NCBI RefSeq assembly: GCF_010731815.2
Contig: NZ_AP022593.1
Coordinates: 4,030,001-4,094,000 of the forward strand
DNA: 64,000 nucleotides
Direction: 5' to 3'
Source: Mycolicibacterium arabiense
GTDB lineage: Bacteria; Actinomycetota; Actinomycetes; Mycobacteriales; Mycobacteriaceae
Shown in pieces: positions 9,809 through 19,739 of the stretch. Under the pieces are notes generated by a model, which made no database searches, was not told the DNA's origin, and saw only the letters and a list, made by a program, of their open reading frames with translations. A program made the translations under genes and the position numbers. Position 1 is the first letter of the stretch, and each line of letters starts with the position of its first letter.

Positions 9809-12800
9809 ATGTCTTCCGAGAACGAGCCACTCGACACCAGCGAAGCGCGCCTCGAGCGCCGCATCGCGGACCTGTACGCCAGCGATCCCGAGTTCGCCGC
9901 CGCACGCCCCGACGCATCGGTCGGAGCTGCCGTCGAAGGACTGCGCCTGCCCGACGTCGTCCGCACCGTGATGGAGGCCTACGCCGATCGGCCCGCGCTA
10001 GGCCAGCGCGCCGTCGAGTTCGTGACCGACGACGCCGGCCGGACCGTCGCCGCCTTGGCGCCCCGCTTCGAGACCATCACCTACGGCGAGCTGTGGGACC
10101 GCACCCGCGCCGTCGCCGCCGCACTGGCCGCCGACGCCGCCAACGGCGACAGGGTCGCCATCCTCGGCTTCACCAGCGTCGACTACACCGTCGTCGACAC
10201 CGCGCTGACGCAGATGGGCGCGGTGTCCGTGCCACTGCAGACCAGCGCCCCGCTGACACAGCTGGCGCCGATCGTCGCCGAGACCGAGCCCACGGTGCTC
10301 GCGTCGAGCATCGATTACATCGATGACGCCATCGCGCTCACGGGGTTCGGCGGGCAGGAGCGAAGCGACTCGGGAATGGGTCACGGCCCCGCACCCAAGC
10401 GCCTCGTCGTCTTCGACGTCCGGCCCGAACTCGACGACCACCGCGACGCACTCGCGTCCGCCACCGCCCGCCTGGCGGACTCGGGCATCGTCGTCGAGAC
10501 CCTTGCCGACGTCATCGCCCGCGGCGCCGAGCTGCCCCCGGCCGAGGTCGCCGACTCCGGCGAGGACGAGCCGCTCGGGCTGCTGATCTACACCTCCGGC
10601 AGCACCGGCGCACCCAAGGGCGCCATGTACCCCGCCCACAAGGTCGCCGACATGTGGCGCGCCGCCGCACTCGGCCACTGGGACGACAAGCAGGGCGCCA
10701 TCCCGTCGATCACGCTGAGCTTCCTGCCGATGAGCCACGTCATGGGCCGCGGCGTCCTGTACGGCTCGCTCGCGGCAGGCGGCACCGTCTACTTCGCCGC
10801 GCGCAGCGATCTGTCCACGTTCCTCGAGGACCTCGCGCTGTCGCGGCCCACGCAGATGAACTTCGTCCCGCGCATCTGGGACATGCTCCACCAGGAGTAC
10901 CTCAGCGAACTGGCGCGCAAGAACGCATCGAGTGCCGACGACGAAGACGCCGTGCTCGAGGAACTCCGTCAGAACCTGCTCGGCGGCCGCTTCGTGACGG
11001 CCCTGACCGGTTCGGCACCCATCGCGCCCGAACTGAAGACCTGGGTCGAGAAGCTGCTCGACATGCACCTGATCGAGGGCTACGGCTCCACCGAGGCGGG
11101 CGCGGTGTTCGTCGACGGAGAGGTCCGCCGCCCGCCGGTGATCGACTACAAGCTCGTCGACGTACCCGAACTCGGCTACTTCGGCAGCGACGTACCCCAT
11201 CCGCGTGGCGAACTGCTGGTCAAGTCCGAGCAGCTGTTCCCCGGCTACTACAAGCGCCCCGAGGTCACCGCCGAGGTGTTCGACGCCGACGGCTACTACC
11301 GCACCGGCGACATCGTCGCCGAGACCGGACCCGACCAGCTGCGCTACGTCGACCGTCGCAACAACGTCCTCAAGCTGTCCCAGGGCGAGTTCGTCACGGT
11401 CTCCAAGCTCGAGGCCGCGTTCGGCGGCAGCCCGCTGGTCCGTCAGATCTTTCTGTACGGCAACAGCGCTCGCCCCTACCTGCTGGCCGTCGTGGTTCCG
11501 ACCGACGACGCCGTGGCCCGCTACGACGCAGGCGAACTGAAGTCCGCCATCAGCGCTTCACTCAAGGACGCCGCCCGCGCCGCCGATCTGCAGTCCTACG
11601 AGATCCCGCGCGACTTCATCGTCGAGACCACCCCGTTCACCGTCGAGAACGGTCTGCTCACCGGCATCCGCAAGCTCGCATGGCCGCGGCTCAAGGAACG
11701 CTACGGCCCCGAACTCGAACAGCTCTACGTGGACCTGGCCGATGGACAGGCGGGCGAGCTGCGCGCACTGCGGCAGAACGGCGCCGACGGTCCGGTGCTC
11801 GACACCGTCGCCCGTGCCGCACGCGCGCTGCTCGGCGCGGCGGCGGGTGACGTCACCGGCGACGCGCACTTCACCGACCTAGGCGGAGACTCGTTGTCCG
11901 CGTTGACGTTCGCCAACCTGCTGCACGAGATCTTCGACGTCGACGTTCCCGTCGGGGTCATCGTCAGCCCGGCCAGCGACCTGGCGGCCATCGCCGCCTA
12001 CGTCGAGACCGAGCGCGCAGGCGGGTCGAAGCGACCCACCTATGCCGCCGTGCACGGCCGCGACGCCACCGAGGTACACGCCAGCGACCTGACGCTGGAC
12101 GAGTTCTTCGACTCGGAGCTGCTGCACGCCGCGGCATCACTGCCCGGTCCCAGCAACGAGATTCGCACCGTGCTGCTCACCGGCGCCACCGGATTCCTCG
12201 GCCGCTACCTCGCACTCGAATGGCTCGAGCGAATGGAACTCGTCGACGGCAAGGTCATCTGCCTCGTCCGCGGCAAGTCCGACGCCGACGCCCGGGCTCG
12301 CCTGGACAAGACCTTCGACAGCGGTGACCCCAAGCTGCTGGCCCACTACCGCCGGCTCGCCGCCGACCACCTCGAGGTGTTCGCCGGCGACAAGGGGGAA
12401 GCGAACCTGGGTCTCGACGACGCCACCTGGCAGCGCCTCGCCGACGAGGTCGACCTGATCGTCGACCCGGCCGCGCTGGTCAACCACGTGCTGCCGTACA
12501 GCCAGCTGTTCGCGCCCAACGTGCTCGGCACGGCCGAGCTGATCCGCATCGCACTCACCACCCGCAAGAAGCCGTTCGTCTACGTGTCGACGATGGCCGT
12601 CGGTGCGGGCATCAACCCGGCTGACAACGTCGAGGACGCCGACGTCCGCGTCGTGAGCGCGACCCGCCGCATCGACGACAGCTACGCCAACGGCTACGGC
12701 AACAGCAAGTGGGGCGGCGAGGTGCTGCTCCGCGAGGCGCACGACCAATTCGGGCTGCCCGCATCGGTTTTCCGCTGCGACATGATCCTGGCCGACACCA

Positions 12801-13351
12801 GCTACGCCGGCCAGCTCAACCTGCCCGACATGTTCACCCGCATGATGCTGAGCCTGGTGGCGACCGGTGTCGCGCCCGCGTCGTTCTACGAGACCGACGC
12901 CGAGGGCAACCGGCAGCGCGCGCACTACGACGGGCTGCCGGTGGAGTTCATCGCGGAGGCGATCTCGACGCTGGGGGCCAACTCCACGGGCTTCGAGACC
13001 TACCACGTCATGAACCCGTACGACGACGGCATCAGCATGGACACCTTCGTCGACTGGCTGATCGACGCCGGCTACCCGATCGCGCGGATGGACGACTACG
13101 GCTCCTGGTTGCAGCGTTTCGAGACCACGTTGCGGACCCTGCCCGATGCGCAACGGCAGGCGTCACTGCTACCGCTGCTGCACAACTACCAGAAGCCGGA
13201 ACACCCGGAGAACGGTGCGATGGCGTCGACCGACCGATTCCGGGCGGCCGTGCAGGACGCGAAGATCGGGCCCGACAAGGACATCCCCCACGTCAGCGCC
13301 GAGGTGATCGTCAAGTACGTCACCGATCTGGAGCTGCTCGGGCTGCTGTGA
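9809..13351 (+). CDS. car: Carboxylic acid reductase (A-T-R three-domain enzyme)
   Basis: 1180 residues, the usual CAR length. The N-terminal adenylation domain (about 1-640) has [17 protein letters not shown] and EGYGSTEAG. The carrier domain has [11 protein letters not shown], with Ser695 as the phosphopantetheine site. The C-terminal reductase domain starts with [13 protein letters not shown] (NADPH binding, from about residue 792) and has YGNSK (Tyr963, Lys967). The enzyme turns carboxylic acids into aldehydes with ATP and NADPH and needs a phosphopantetheinyl transferase encoded elsewhere. ATG 9809 gives the expected N-terminus. About 13 extra residues ([13 protein letters not shown], about 10344-10382) lie in the adenylation domain compared with the CARs I remember. 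Confidence 0.93.
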   Translation: MSSENEPLDTSEARLERRIADLYASDPEFAAARPDASVGAAVEGLRLPDVVRTVMEAYADRPALGQRAVEFVTDDAGRTVAALAPRFETITYGELWDRTRAVAAALAADAANGDRVAILGFTSVDYTVVDTALTQMGAVSVPLQTSAPLTQLAPIVAETEPTVLASSIDYIDDAIALTGFGGQERSDSGMGHGPAPKRLVVFDVRPELDDHRDALASATARLADSGIVVETLADVIARGAELPPAEVADSGEDEPLGLLIYTSGSTGAPKGAMYPAHKVADMWRAAALGHWDDKQGAIPSITLSFLPMSHVMGRGVLYGSLAAGGTVYFAARSDLSTFLEDLALSRPTQMNFVPRIWDMLHQEYLSELARKNASSADDEDAVLEELRQNLLGGRFVTALTGSAPIAPELKTWVEKLLDMHLIEGYGSTEAGAVFVDGEVRRPPVIDYKLVDVPELGYFGSDVPHPRGELLVKSEQLFPGYYKRPEVTAEVFDADGYYRTGDIVAETGPDQLRYVDRRNNVLKLSQGEFVTVSKLEAAFGGSPLVRQIFLYGNSARPYLLAVVVPTDDAVARYDAGELKSAISASLKDAARAADLQSYEIPRDFIVETTPFTVENGLLTGIRKLAWPRLKERYGPELEQLYVDLADGQAGELRALRQNGADGPVLDTVARAARALLGAAAGDVTGDAHFTDLGGDSLSALTFANLLHEIFDVDVPVGVIVSPASDLAAIAAYVETERAGGSKRPTYAAVHGRDATEVHASDLTLDEFFDSELLHAAASLPGPSNEIRTVLLTGATGFLGRYLALEWLERMELVDGKVICLVRGKSDADARARLDKTFDSGDPKLLAHYRRLAADHLEVFAGDKGEANLGLDDATWQRLADEVDLIVDPAALVNHVLPYSQLFAPNVLGTAELIRIALTTRKKPFVYVSTMAVGAGINPADNVEDADVRVVSATRRIDDSYANGYGNSKWGGEVLLREAHDQFGLPASVFRCDMILADTSYAGQLNLPDMFTRMMLSLVATGVAPASFYETDAEGNRQRAHYDGLPVEFIAEAISTLGANSTGFETYHVMNPYDDGISMDTFVDWLIDAGYPIARMDDYGSWLQRFETTLRTLPDAQRQASLLPLLHNYQKPEHPENGAMASTDRFRAAVQDAKIGPDKDIPHVSAEVIVKYVTDLELLGLL

Positions 13352-13356
13352 CTTCT

Positions 13357-13419
13357 CGCCGAAATGACGTTCCCTGTCGTTGAGCCGTCGTCTTGACGAC
13401 AGGGAACGTCATTTCGGCG
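13357..13419. terminator. Long perfect hairpin between convergent genes
   Basis: Two 24-base arms (13357-13380 and 13396-13419) are exact reverse complements, beginning CGCCGAAATGACG, with a 15-base loop. It sits directly after the car stop and contains the stop codon of the opposing dehydrogenase. There is no T-run, so it would be a non-classical or bidirectional terminator, or a mobile hairpin repeat. Arm and loop sizes resemble the hairpins at 19662, 39087 and 40119, although the sequence differs. Confidence 0.75.
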
Positions 13420-14482
13420 CATTCCCGAAGCCGATCAGGCTGCGCACCTGGGGCAGGTCGGCGATGGTCGCGAACCCCGGCGGGGCGGCGCACACCGCGG
13501 GTACCGCGTTGAGCACCTGCATGCCGGTCGCCACGTTGGCAGAATTGACGTGCTCCAACATCGTGACGTCGCGGCGGAAGCTGGCCAGCGACGTGAAGTG
13601 CGTCTGCATCGACGGGTCGCCCTCGATGGTCAGCGTCCACCCGTGCCGTGGCTTCGGCCAGTGCTTCGGGTACTCGTTGCCGACGGTCCACAGCGTCTCG
13701 ATCTCGACGAGCGGCTCGCCGTTGCGCCTGCCGACCCAGTTCCACCGTTGTCCCGCAGTGGTTCCCGCCTGCAGCACGTGATCGAAGATCTCGTGATCGT
13801 GCTCGGCGGGCACGGCCTCGACGTCGGCGGTCACCTCGTCGATGCCGGCGCGCAGCGCGTCGGCGAGCAGCCACACCTGCTCGACGAAGATCGAGCTGTT
13901 GAACGCGAGGAAGTCGTTGGCGGTGACGCTGATCTCGTCGACCGGTGCGCCGAATCGCATGTTGTCGAACGTGATCGCCGTGCTGTCGTACACCGACCAG
14001 TCGGCGCGCTCCTGCAACGTCAGCTTCTCGATGGTGCGGCTCATGCCGGTCATCGCCAACGGCAGTGCGCCCGAGAGGTTGCCGGGGTTCAGCCCGCAGC
14101 CGTGCACGGTGGTGCCGCCCTCGTGGCAGGCCGCGAGGACGCGGTCGCGGTCGGCCGGTGCGATGCGCGCGGGATGGAACAGGAACGCGGTCGTGACCAC
14201 GTTCTTGCCGCCGGCCAGGATCGAGCACACCTCGTCGACGTCGGTGAGGCGTGGCGTGTAGACCACGCAGTCGGCGTCGACGGCGAGCACCGCGGCGGAA
14301 TCCGTGGACGCCGTCACCCCGACGGGTTCGCGGCCGATCAGCTCACCGGCGTCGACGCCGTCCTTGGCGTCGGAGTAGACCTTGACCCCGGCCAGTTCGA
14401 GACCGCTGCGCGGATCGAGTGTCGTGGCCAGGACCTCGCGGCCGACGGCGCCGGTGCCCCACTGGATGATGCGCAATGCCAT
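13409..14482 (-). CDS. DapB-like NAD(P)-dependent dehydrogenase family protein
   Basis: 357 residues from an ATG at 14482 that starts the Rossmann fold at once: MALRIIQWGTGAVGREVL. The N-terminal domain resembles dihydrodipicolinate reductase (ADCVVYTP, GGKNVVTTAFLFHP); the C-terminal part differs from true DapB. Mycobacterial proteins of this type are labelled dihydrodipicolinate reductase-like or amine dehydrogenase-like, without known substrate. Lysine biosynthesis is unlikely. An open frame continues 23 codons upstream, but those residues look non-coding. The 3' end lies inside the hairpin shared with car. Confidence 0.7.
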   Translation of the reverse strand: MALRIIQWGTGAVGREVLATTLDPRSGLELAGVKVYSDAKDGVDAGELIGREPVGVTASTDSAAVLAVDADCVVYTPRLTDVDEVCSILAGGKNVVTTAFLFHPARIAPADRDRVLAACHEGGTTVHGCGLNPGNLSGALPLAMTGMSRTIEKLTLQERADWSVYDSTAITFDNMRFGAPVDEISVTANDFLAFNSSIFVEQVWLLADALRAGIDEVTADVEAVPAEHDHEIFDHVLQAGTTAGQRWNWVGRRNGEPLVEIETLWTVGNEYPKHWPKPRHGWTLTIEGDPSMQTHFTSLASFRRDVTMLEHVNSANVATGMQVLNAVPAVCAAPPGFATIADLPQVRSLIGFGNAPK

Positions 14483-14529
14483 GGGGGTCACAGTCGCACG
14501 GCGTGGGTGCCCGTGTCCCCGGAAAGCGC

Positions 14530-14946
14530 TCAGGCGTGCCAGCCGCTCCATCGGTGCACGGCCACCGTCACGACCGGGCCGTCGAGCGCGATCCGGTCGT
14601 ATTGGGAGTACTTGGCGCGCAGCAGCCCGTATCCGTGCGCCATCTCCTCACCGGCTTCGTGCACCCGGGCGGTGCCGTCGGCGCGGACCCACCAGAGCTG
14701 GCTCCAGTCCTCGTCGTAGTGGTCGACGAGCATGCTCACCCGCGGTTCGGCCTCGATGTTCGCCAGGCGTCGAAGCCGTTGCGTCGACTTGCGTTTGGCG
14801 TCGACCGCGGTGAACACGACGTCGTCGTGCACGGCGAACACGACCGGCACGACGTGCGGTGCGCCGTCGGGACGGACCGTGGTCAGGACGGCGACGGGTG
14901 CGGCGGCGAAGCGACGGGGAAGGTCCGTCTGGTCCGGGCCGGTCAC
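14530..14946 (-). CDS. PPOX-class (F420/FMN split-barrel) protein
   Basis: 138 residues from a GTG at 14946, two bases after the stop of the upstream membrane-protein gene, so they form an operon. The split beta-barrel pattern is clear: [24 protein letters not shown], then [27 protein letters not shown] and [16 protein letters not shown]. This matches the actinobacterial PPOX-class family that often uses cofactor F420 (TIGR03668 type). Substrate unknown. The upstream open frame extends further but only through the polyproline gene read in another frame. Confidence 0.75.
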   Translation of the reverse strand: MTGPDQTDLPRRFAAAPVAVLTTVRPDGAPHVVPVVFAVHDDVVFTAVDAKRKSTQRLRRLANIEAEPRVSMLVDHYDEDWSQLWWVRADGTARVHEAGEEMAHGYGLLRAKYSQYDRIALDGPVVTVAVHRWSGWHA

Positions 14947-14948
14947 GG

Positions 14949-15596
14949 TCAGTTCCGGTTGGACGGCCGCTGTGGGGCCACGCTGATCGGCGACCGCGTC
15001 ACCGGCGTGCGGGTCACCCCGATCTCCGGCTTCTTCGACGGCTGCTGCTGCTGGCGTGGCCGCTGGTATACCGGCGCCTGCGGTGCGGGTGCCTCGGCCG
15101 CAGGCGGCGGTGGCGGGGGAGGCGGTGGGGGCGGCGGCAGCGCACTCGACGGCGTCGTCGTGGTGGCCGTCGTGGTCTCCGTCGACGTCTGCGGCGCGGG
15201 AGCCGGCTCGTCGTCGGACGACCCGCTGACCAGCAACAGCACGATCGCCACCACCATCGCGATCACCGCGAGTGCGACCGCCATGATGCCGAGCTTCGCC
15301 CCCGTCGAGGCGTACCACGGCGGCGGCGCGGCCTTGAAGTGCCAGGTGTTCGCGTCGAACGCGTCGAAGTGACCAGGTGGAGGTCCAGCCTCGCTCCACG
15401 CCATGCCGCCCGGGTACGGACTCGTCGGCTGGACGTCGGAGGCGTCGTCGAGCAGGTAGTCGAACTCCGACGGCTCCGCATCGCGCTCGACCCACACCGG
15501 GCCGGTCGGCGTCGGATCGTCGAACGCGCCGGCACCGTCCTCCGCGAGAACGTCGCCGTCGTACTCGGAGTCCCCCGGGGCTTCCGTGTCAGCCAC
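14949..15596 (-). CDS. Proline-rich single-pass membrane protein
   Basis: 215 residues from GTG 15596. An acidic N-terminal cytoplasmic part ([51 protein letters not shown]) precedes one membrane helix ([22 protein letters not shown]). The outer part is low-complexity: a Thr/Ser/Glu run, a block of twelve prolines, then [18 protein letters not shown] do not recognise a function; the layout suggests an envelope-spanning or wall-associated protein. A -10-like TAGCAT lies 8 bases before the GTG, suggesting a leaderless transcript. Another GTG at 15602 is possible. Confidence 0.6.
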   Translation of the reverse strand: MADTEAPGDSEYDGDVLAEDGAGAFDDPTPTGPVWVERDAEPSEFDYLLDDASDVQPTSPYPGGMAWSEAGPPPGHFDAFDANTWHFKAAPPPWYASTGAKLGIMAVALAVIAMVVAIVLLLVSGSSDDEPAPAPQTSTETTTATTTTPSSALPPPPPPPPPPPPAAEAPAPQAPVYQRPRQQQQPSKKPEIGVTRTPVTRSPISVAPQRPSNRN

Positions 15597-15603
15597 CCGC
15601 ACA

Positions 15604-15609
15604 ATGCTA
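15604..15609 (-). promoter_or_regulatory. -10 element of the proline-rich membrane protein gene
   Basis: On the minus strand TAGCAT ends 7 bases before the GTG at 15596, placing transcription start at or next to the start codon. Leaderless mRNAs are common in mycobacteria. No clear -35 hexamer was seen. Confidence 0.4.
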
Positions 15610-15831
15610 GGCGGCGACCAGCACAAACGTGCATCGGGTGGCGGCCGATACGCAATCGTGACGCGTTCTGCCCTGCTGATGAACGCGTGTCACCGGAACC
15701 TCAGCCGGTGATGGGGCCCGCCGGTAAGGTTCCCGACGGGGTCGATCCGTTCACCCCGGCGACCCGGTTTCGTCACCGTCGATTGGTGTCGTCGCCACCG
15801 TCGCGCCGCCCGCTCATAAGAAGGTTCGGCA

Positions 15832-16965
15832 ATGAAGACTCTCCGGCTCACCGCGGCCGCCAGCGCAGCACTACTCGTCCTCACCGGCGCGCTCACCTCG
15901 TGCGCCCCACCCGAGAAGGACTCCGGCGGTGCAGAGACCGAATCCGGCGTGAAGGCGGGCGAGGCGACCTCGGTAGCCGACTTCGGGGGCAAGGAAGGGC
16001 TCGTCGAGGCCGCCAAGGCCGAGGGCGAACTCAACGTCATCGCCCTGCCGCCGGACTGGGCCAACTACGGCGCGATCATCAAGGCCTTCGGCGACGAGTA
16101 CGGCATCAAGGTCAACTCCGCACAGCCCGACGCGGCCAGCCAGGACGAGATCAACGCCGCCAACCAGCAGAAGGGCAAGTCCACCGCCCCCGACGTGTTC
16201 GACCTCGGGCAGTCGGTGGCGCTGGCCAACACCGATATGTTCGCGCCGTACAAGGTGGAGACCTTCGACGACGTCTCGAACAACTTCAAGGACCCCGACG
16301 GCAAGTGGGTCAACGACTACGGCGGCTACATGTCGATCGGCTACGACTCGTCGAAGGTTCCCGCGATCACCGGCGTCGAGGACCTGCTGAAGCCGGAGTT
16401 CAAGGGCAAGGTCGCGCTCAACGGCGATCCGACTCAGGCCGGTGCCGCGTTCTCCGGCGTCATGATGGTCGCGATCTCCCAGGGCGGCACCCCTGACGAC
16501 ATCGCGCCCGGCGTCGAGTTCTTCCGAAAGCTCAAGGAAGCGGGCAACTTCCTGCCCGTCGACCCGACGCCCGCGACCATCGAGTCCGGTCAGACGCCCG
16601 TCGTCATCGACTGGGACTACCTGAACGTCGCCCAGACCAAGAAGCTCCCGTCGTGGAAGGTGGCGATCCCGCCCAACGCCTCGGTCGCGGGCTACTACTA
16701 TCAGGCGATCAACAAGGACGCGCCGCATCCCGCCGCCGCCCGGCTGTGGCAGGAGTTCCTCTACAGCGACGAAGGCCAGAACCTGTACCTGCAGGGCGGC
16801 GCCCGTCCCGTGCGCGCCGACTCGATGGTCAGCAAGGGCACGATCGATCAGGCGGCGTTCGACCTGCTGCCGCCGGTCAACGGCGCCGCGACGATCGTGA
16901 CCGTGGAACAGAACCAGGCGGCCACCAAGTACCTCGAGGCCAACTGGGCGAAGGCGGTCGGCTGA
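15832..16965 (+). CDS. ABC transporter substrate-binding lipoprotein
   Basis: 377 residues. The signal peptide ends in the lipobox LTSC (Cys24), so the protein is probably anchored to the outer face of the membrane. The rest reads as a periplasmic-binding protein of the iron/polyamine/phosphonate cluster: GELNVIALPPDWANYGAIIKAFGDEYG, DVFDLGQSVALANTDMFAPY, GGYMSIGYDSSKVP and PVVIDWDYLN. It leads a four-gene operon with two permeases and an ATPase. The ligand cannot be read; a polyamine- or phosphonate-type molecule is a guess from the fold. Confidence 0.85.
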   Translation: MKTLRLTAAASAALLVLTGALTSCAPPEKDSGGAETESGVKAGEATSVADFGGKEGLVEAAKAEGELNVIALPPDWANYGAIIKAFGDEYGIKVNSAQPDAASQDEINAANQQKGKSTAPDVFDLGQSVALANTDMFAPYKVETFDDVSNNFKDPDGKWVNDYGGYMSIGYDSSKVPAITGVEDLLKPEFKGKVALNGDPTQAGAAFSGVMMVAISQGGTPDDIAPGVEFFRKLKEAGNFLPVDPTPATIESGQTPVVIDWDYLNVAQTKKLPSWKVAIPPNASVAGYYYQAINKDAPHPAAARLWQEFLYSDEGQNLYLQGGARPVRADSMVSKGTIDQAAFDLLPPVNGAATIVTVEQNQAATKYLEANWAKAVG

Positions 16966-17813
16966 TCCTGCTGCGACGACTGCGGGATTCCCTTCCGCTG
17001 CTGCCGTTCTTCGCGATCGTCGCGATCTTCCTGATCGTTCCGACCGTGACGGTCCTCATCGGCGCAGTGGTCGACGAGACCGGGTTCTCCCTCGCCCGCA
17101 TCGAGGCACTGTTCGGTGACACCGCGCTCGCCGCCCTGGGCAAGAGCGTGTTGCTCTCGGGCAGCACCGCGGCGCTGGGTGCGGTGTTCGGTGCACTGCT
17201 GGCCTGGCTCATCGTCACCCGGCCGCCGGAGTCGGCGGTGCGCCGGACCGTGCTGTCGCTGTGCAGCGTGTTGGCCCAGTTCGGTGGCGTCGCACTGGCT
17301 TTCGCGTTCCTCGCGACGATCGGCCTGAACGGCGTGCTGACGCTGTGGGCCGCCGAGCACCTGGGGTGGGACCTGGCCGGGTCGGGCTGGCTGTACGGCC
17401 TGCCCGGTCTGATCCTGGTGTACACGTACTTTCAGATCCCCCTGATGGTCATCGTGTTCCTGCCGGCGCTCGAGGGATTGCGCGAGCAGTGGCGCGAGGC
17501 CGCGGTTAGCCTCGGCGCGTCGACGTGGCAGTACTGGCGCGAGGTCGCGGTGCCGCTGCTGACCCCGGCGTTCCTGGGGTCGGCACTGCTGTTGTTCGCC
17601 AACGCCTTCGCCGCGTACGCGACGGCCGCCGCGCTGGTCAGCCAGGGCAGCCCGATCGTGCCGCTGCTGATCCGTTCGGCGCTGACCAGTGAGATCGTGC
17701 TGGGGCAGTCCGGCTTCGCGTATGCGCTGGCGCTGGAGATGATCGTGGTGGTCGCGATCGTCATGGTGGCCTACAACCTGCTGATGCGCCGGACGGCCAG
17801 GTGGCTGCGATGA
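16962..17813 (+). CDS. ABC transporter permease (first)
   Basis: About 283 residues with six membrane helices and the permease EAA loop EQWREAAVSLGASTWQYWREVAVPLL. It pairs with the next permease in one importer. The start is unusual: in frame there is no ATG, GTG or TTG between the binding-protein stop and the first helix. The best candidate is a CTG at 16962 (overlapping the upstream TGA) or at 16968/16971, behind a purine-rich GGGCGAAGGCGG. The next GTG, near 17045, would cut into the first helix. Confidence 0.8.
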   Translation: MILLRRLRDSLPLLPFFAIVAIFLIVPTVTVLIGAVVDETGFSLARIEALFGDTALAALGKSVLLSGSTAALGAVFGALLAWLIVTRPPESAVRRTVLSLCSVLAQFGGVALAFAFLATIGLNGVLTLWAAEHLGWDLAGSGWLYGLPGLILVYTYFQIPLMVIVFLPALEGLREQWREAAVSLGASTWQYWREVAVPLLTPAFLGSALLLFANAFAAYATAAALVSQGSPIVPLLIRSALTSEIVLGQSGFAYALALEMIVVVAIVMVAYNLLMRRTARWLR

Positions 17814-18574
17814 TCGCCAGGCGCGTTGCACGCGGGGCACTCTGGCTGGTGTTCGCCGCGTTCTTCCTCTTCCCGCTCTACGCGATGGCGGACTTCTCGA
17901 CCCGAAACCTGATCCAGGGCGGGCGAACCGGGACGGCGTGGACCAATCTGTTCGCCGACGACGCGCTGTACCAGGCGATCGTGACGTCACTGCTGCTCGC
18001 ACTGCTCACCGTCGTCGCGATGCTGGTGATCCTGGTCCCCACGATGATCTGGGTGCGGCTGCGCACGCCGTGGGCCAAGGGCATCGTCGAATTCCTGTGC
18101 CTACTCCCGCTGACGATCCCGGCCCTGGTGATCGTCGTCGGCCTCAAGAACGTCTACCTGTGGGTGACCTATCTGCTCGGCGAATCGGCGCTCACGCTGA
18201 CGTTCGTCTACGTCGTCATCGTGCTGCCGTTCGCCTACCGGGCGCTCGACGCCGCGCTGTCGGCCATCGACCTGCGTACCCTCGCCGAGGCGGCGCGCTC
18301 CCTCGGTGCGGGGTGGACGACGACGATCGTGCGAGTGGTGTTGCCCAACATCACCTCTGGCGTGTTGTCCGCCGCGTTCATCTCGGTGGCCGTGGTGCTC
18401 GGCGAGTACACGATCGCCTCGCTGTCGGGCTTCGAGACGCTGCAGGTGCAGATCGTGGCGATCGGCAAGACCAACGGACCGACGTCGGTGGCCGCCTCGC
18501 TGGCCGTGCTGCTGTTCGGTTTCGTTCTGCTGCTGGCACTTTCCCTACTCAGCCGACGGAGGCGCAAGACGTGA
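17810..18574 (+). CDS. ABC transporter permease (second)
   Basis: 254 residues from an ATG that overlaps the previous stop by 4 bases; a GTG at 17801 is an alternative. Six membrane helices are visible. The EAA loop reads RTLAEAARSLGAGWTTTIVRVVLPNI, the contact site for the ATPase. Helices such as GIVEFLCLLPLTIPALVIVVGL match polyamine/iron-type permeases (PotC/ThiP-like). It is the fourth helix bundle partner of the 15832-19644 importer. Confidence 0.87.
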   Translation: MIARRVARGALWLVFAAFFLFPLYAMADFSTRNLIQGGRTGTAWTNLFADDALYQAIVTSLLLALLTVVAMLVILVPTMIWVRLRTPWAKGIVEFLCLLPLTIPALVIVVGLKNVYLWVTYLLGESALTLTFVYVVIVLPFAYRALDAALSAIDLRTLAEAARSLGAGWTTTIVRVVLPNITSGVLSAAFISVAVVLGEYTIASLSGFETLQVQIVAIGKTNGPTSVAASLAVLLFGFVLLLALSLLSRRRRKT

Positions 18575-19644
18575 CGAGCGCACGAACGGGGGCGGGGGCG
18601 CAAGCCCGAGTGACCACGGGGGTCGGCGTCGAGCTGACCGACCTCACCCGGGTCTACGGCACGGTGAAGGCGCTCGACGGCCTGACCCTGCACATCGAAC
18701 CCGGCGAATTCGTCGCGCTGCTCGGACCGTCGGGCTGCGGCAAGACCACCGCGTTGCGGATCCTGGCAGGCCTCGACGAGGCGACGTCGGGCACGGTGTC
18801 GGTCGGCGGCCGCGACGTGACCTCGGTGCCCGCCAACAAGCGCGACATGGGCATGGTGTTCCAGGCCTACAGCCTGTTCCCGCACCTGACGGCGCTGCAG
18901 AACGTGGAGTTCGGGCTCAAGGTGCGCGGCCGGGACCGGTCGAAGCGATCCACCCGCGCTGCCGAGATGCTCGACCTCGTCGGGCTCTCCGCGCACGCCG
19001 ACAAGTACGCCGCGGAGATGTCCGGCGGTCAGCAGCAACGCGTCGCGCTGGCCCGGGCGCTGGCCATCGAGCCCAGCGTGCTGCTGCTCGACGAGCCGCT
19101 GTCCGCGCTGGACGCCAAGGTGCGCTCGCAGCTGCGCGACGAGATTCGGCGCGTCCAACTCGAGGTGGGCACCACGACGCTGTTCGTCACGCATGACCAG
19201 GAGGAGGCGCTCGCCGTCGCCGACCGCGTCGGCGTGATGAGCCAGGGCCGCCTCGAGCAGCTCGCGGCGCCCGCCCAGGTGTACGCGAACCCGGCCACGC
19301 CGTTCGTCGCGGAGTTCGTCGGGCTCAACAACCGGGTGCCCGCGCGCGTCGAGGCCGGTCGCGCGCTGCTGCTCGGTGCGACGGTGCCGACGCTCGACGG
19401 CTCGATCGCCAACGGTCAGGGCACTGCGCTGCTGCGGCCCGAGTCGGTGACCGTGACCGCGGACCCGGCGGGGACGGCGACGGTCAAGTCGGTCGCGTTC
19501 CTCGGGCCGATTTCGCGGGTGTACGTCGAACTGCCCGACGGCACGGTGCTCGACGCCCAGCTCAGCAGCGCCGCAGCCCGGGCGTTCGAGCCCGGCGCAC
19601 CCGTGACGGTCGGCGTCGAGCCGACTCGCCTGCTGGTGGTGTAG
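18571..19644 (+). CDS. ABC transporter ATP-binding protein (PotA/FbpC type)
   Basis: 357 residues from a GTG overlapping the permease stop by 4 bases. Walker A is GPSGCGKTT, the Q-loop is in MVFQAYSLFPH, the signature is MSGGQQQRVALARAL, Walker B is VLLLDEPLSALD and the H-loop is FVTHDQEEAL. A C-terminal TOBE-like beta domain (about 255-357, LLRPESVTVTADPAG, VSVGVEPTRL-like end) follows, as in spermidine, iron and phosphonate importers. It powers the importer encoded just upstream and lies at the operon end before hairpin copy A. Confidence 0.9.
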   Translation: MTSARTGAGAQARVTTGVGVELTDLTRVYGTVKALDGLTLHIEPGEFVALLGPSGCGKTTALRILAGLDEATSGTVSVGGRDVTSVPANKRDMGMVFQAYSLFPHLTALQNVEFGLKVRGRDRSKRSTRAAEMLDLVGLSAHADKYAAEMSGGQQQRVALARALAIEPSVLLLDEPLSALDAKVRSQLRDEIRRVQLEVGTTTLFVTHDQEEALAVADRVGVMSQGRLEQLAAPAQVYANPATPFVAEFVGLNNRVPARVEAGRALLLGATVPTLDGSIANGQGTALLRPESVTVTADPAGTATVKSVAFLGPISRVYVELPDGTVLDAQLSSAAARAFEPGAPVTVGVEPTRLLVV

Positions 19645-19661
19645 CCGGGCCCGGACTTGCG

Positions 19662-19718
19662 CGAACGTAGGTTACCGCCACGGAATTCTCGAAAAAGCGT
19701 GACGGTAATCGACGTTCG
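19662..19718. repeat. Intergenic hairpin repeat, copy A
   Basis: A 57-base hairpin: arms 19662-19682 and 19698-19718 pair with three mismatches around a 15-base loop. The left arm begins CGAACGTAGGTTACCGCC and is identical to the left arm of copy B at 40119. It lies 17 bases after the ABC ATPase stop and 21 bases from the end of the opposing PyrE-like gene, the position of a bidirectional terminator. No T-run follows. Confidence 0.75.
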
Positions 19719-19739
19719 GCGGGAAAACCGGGTGGTGTC

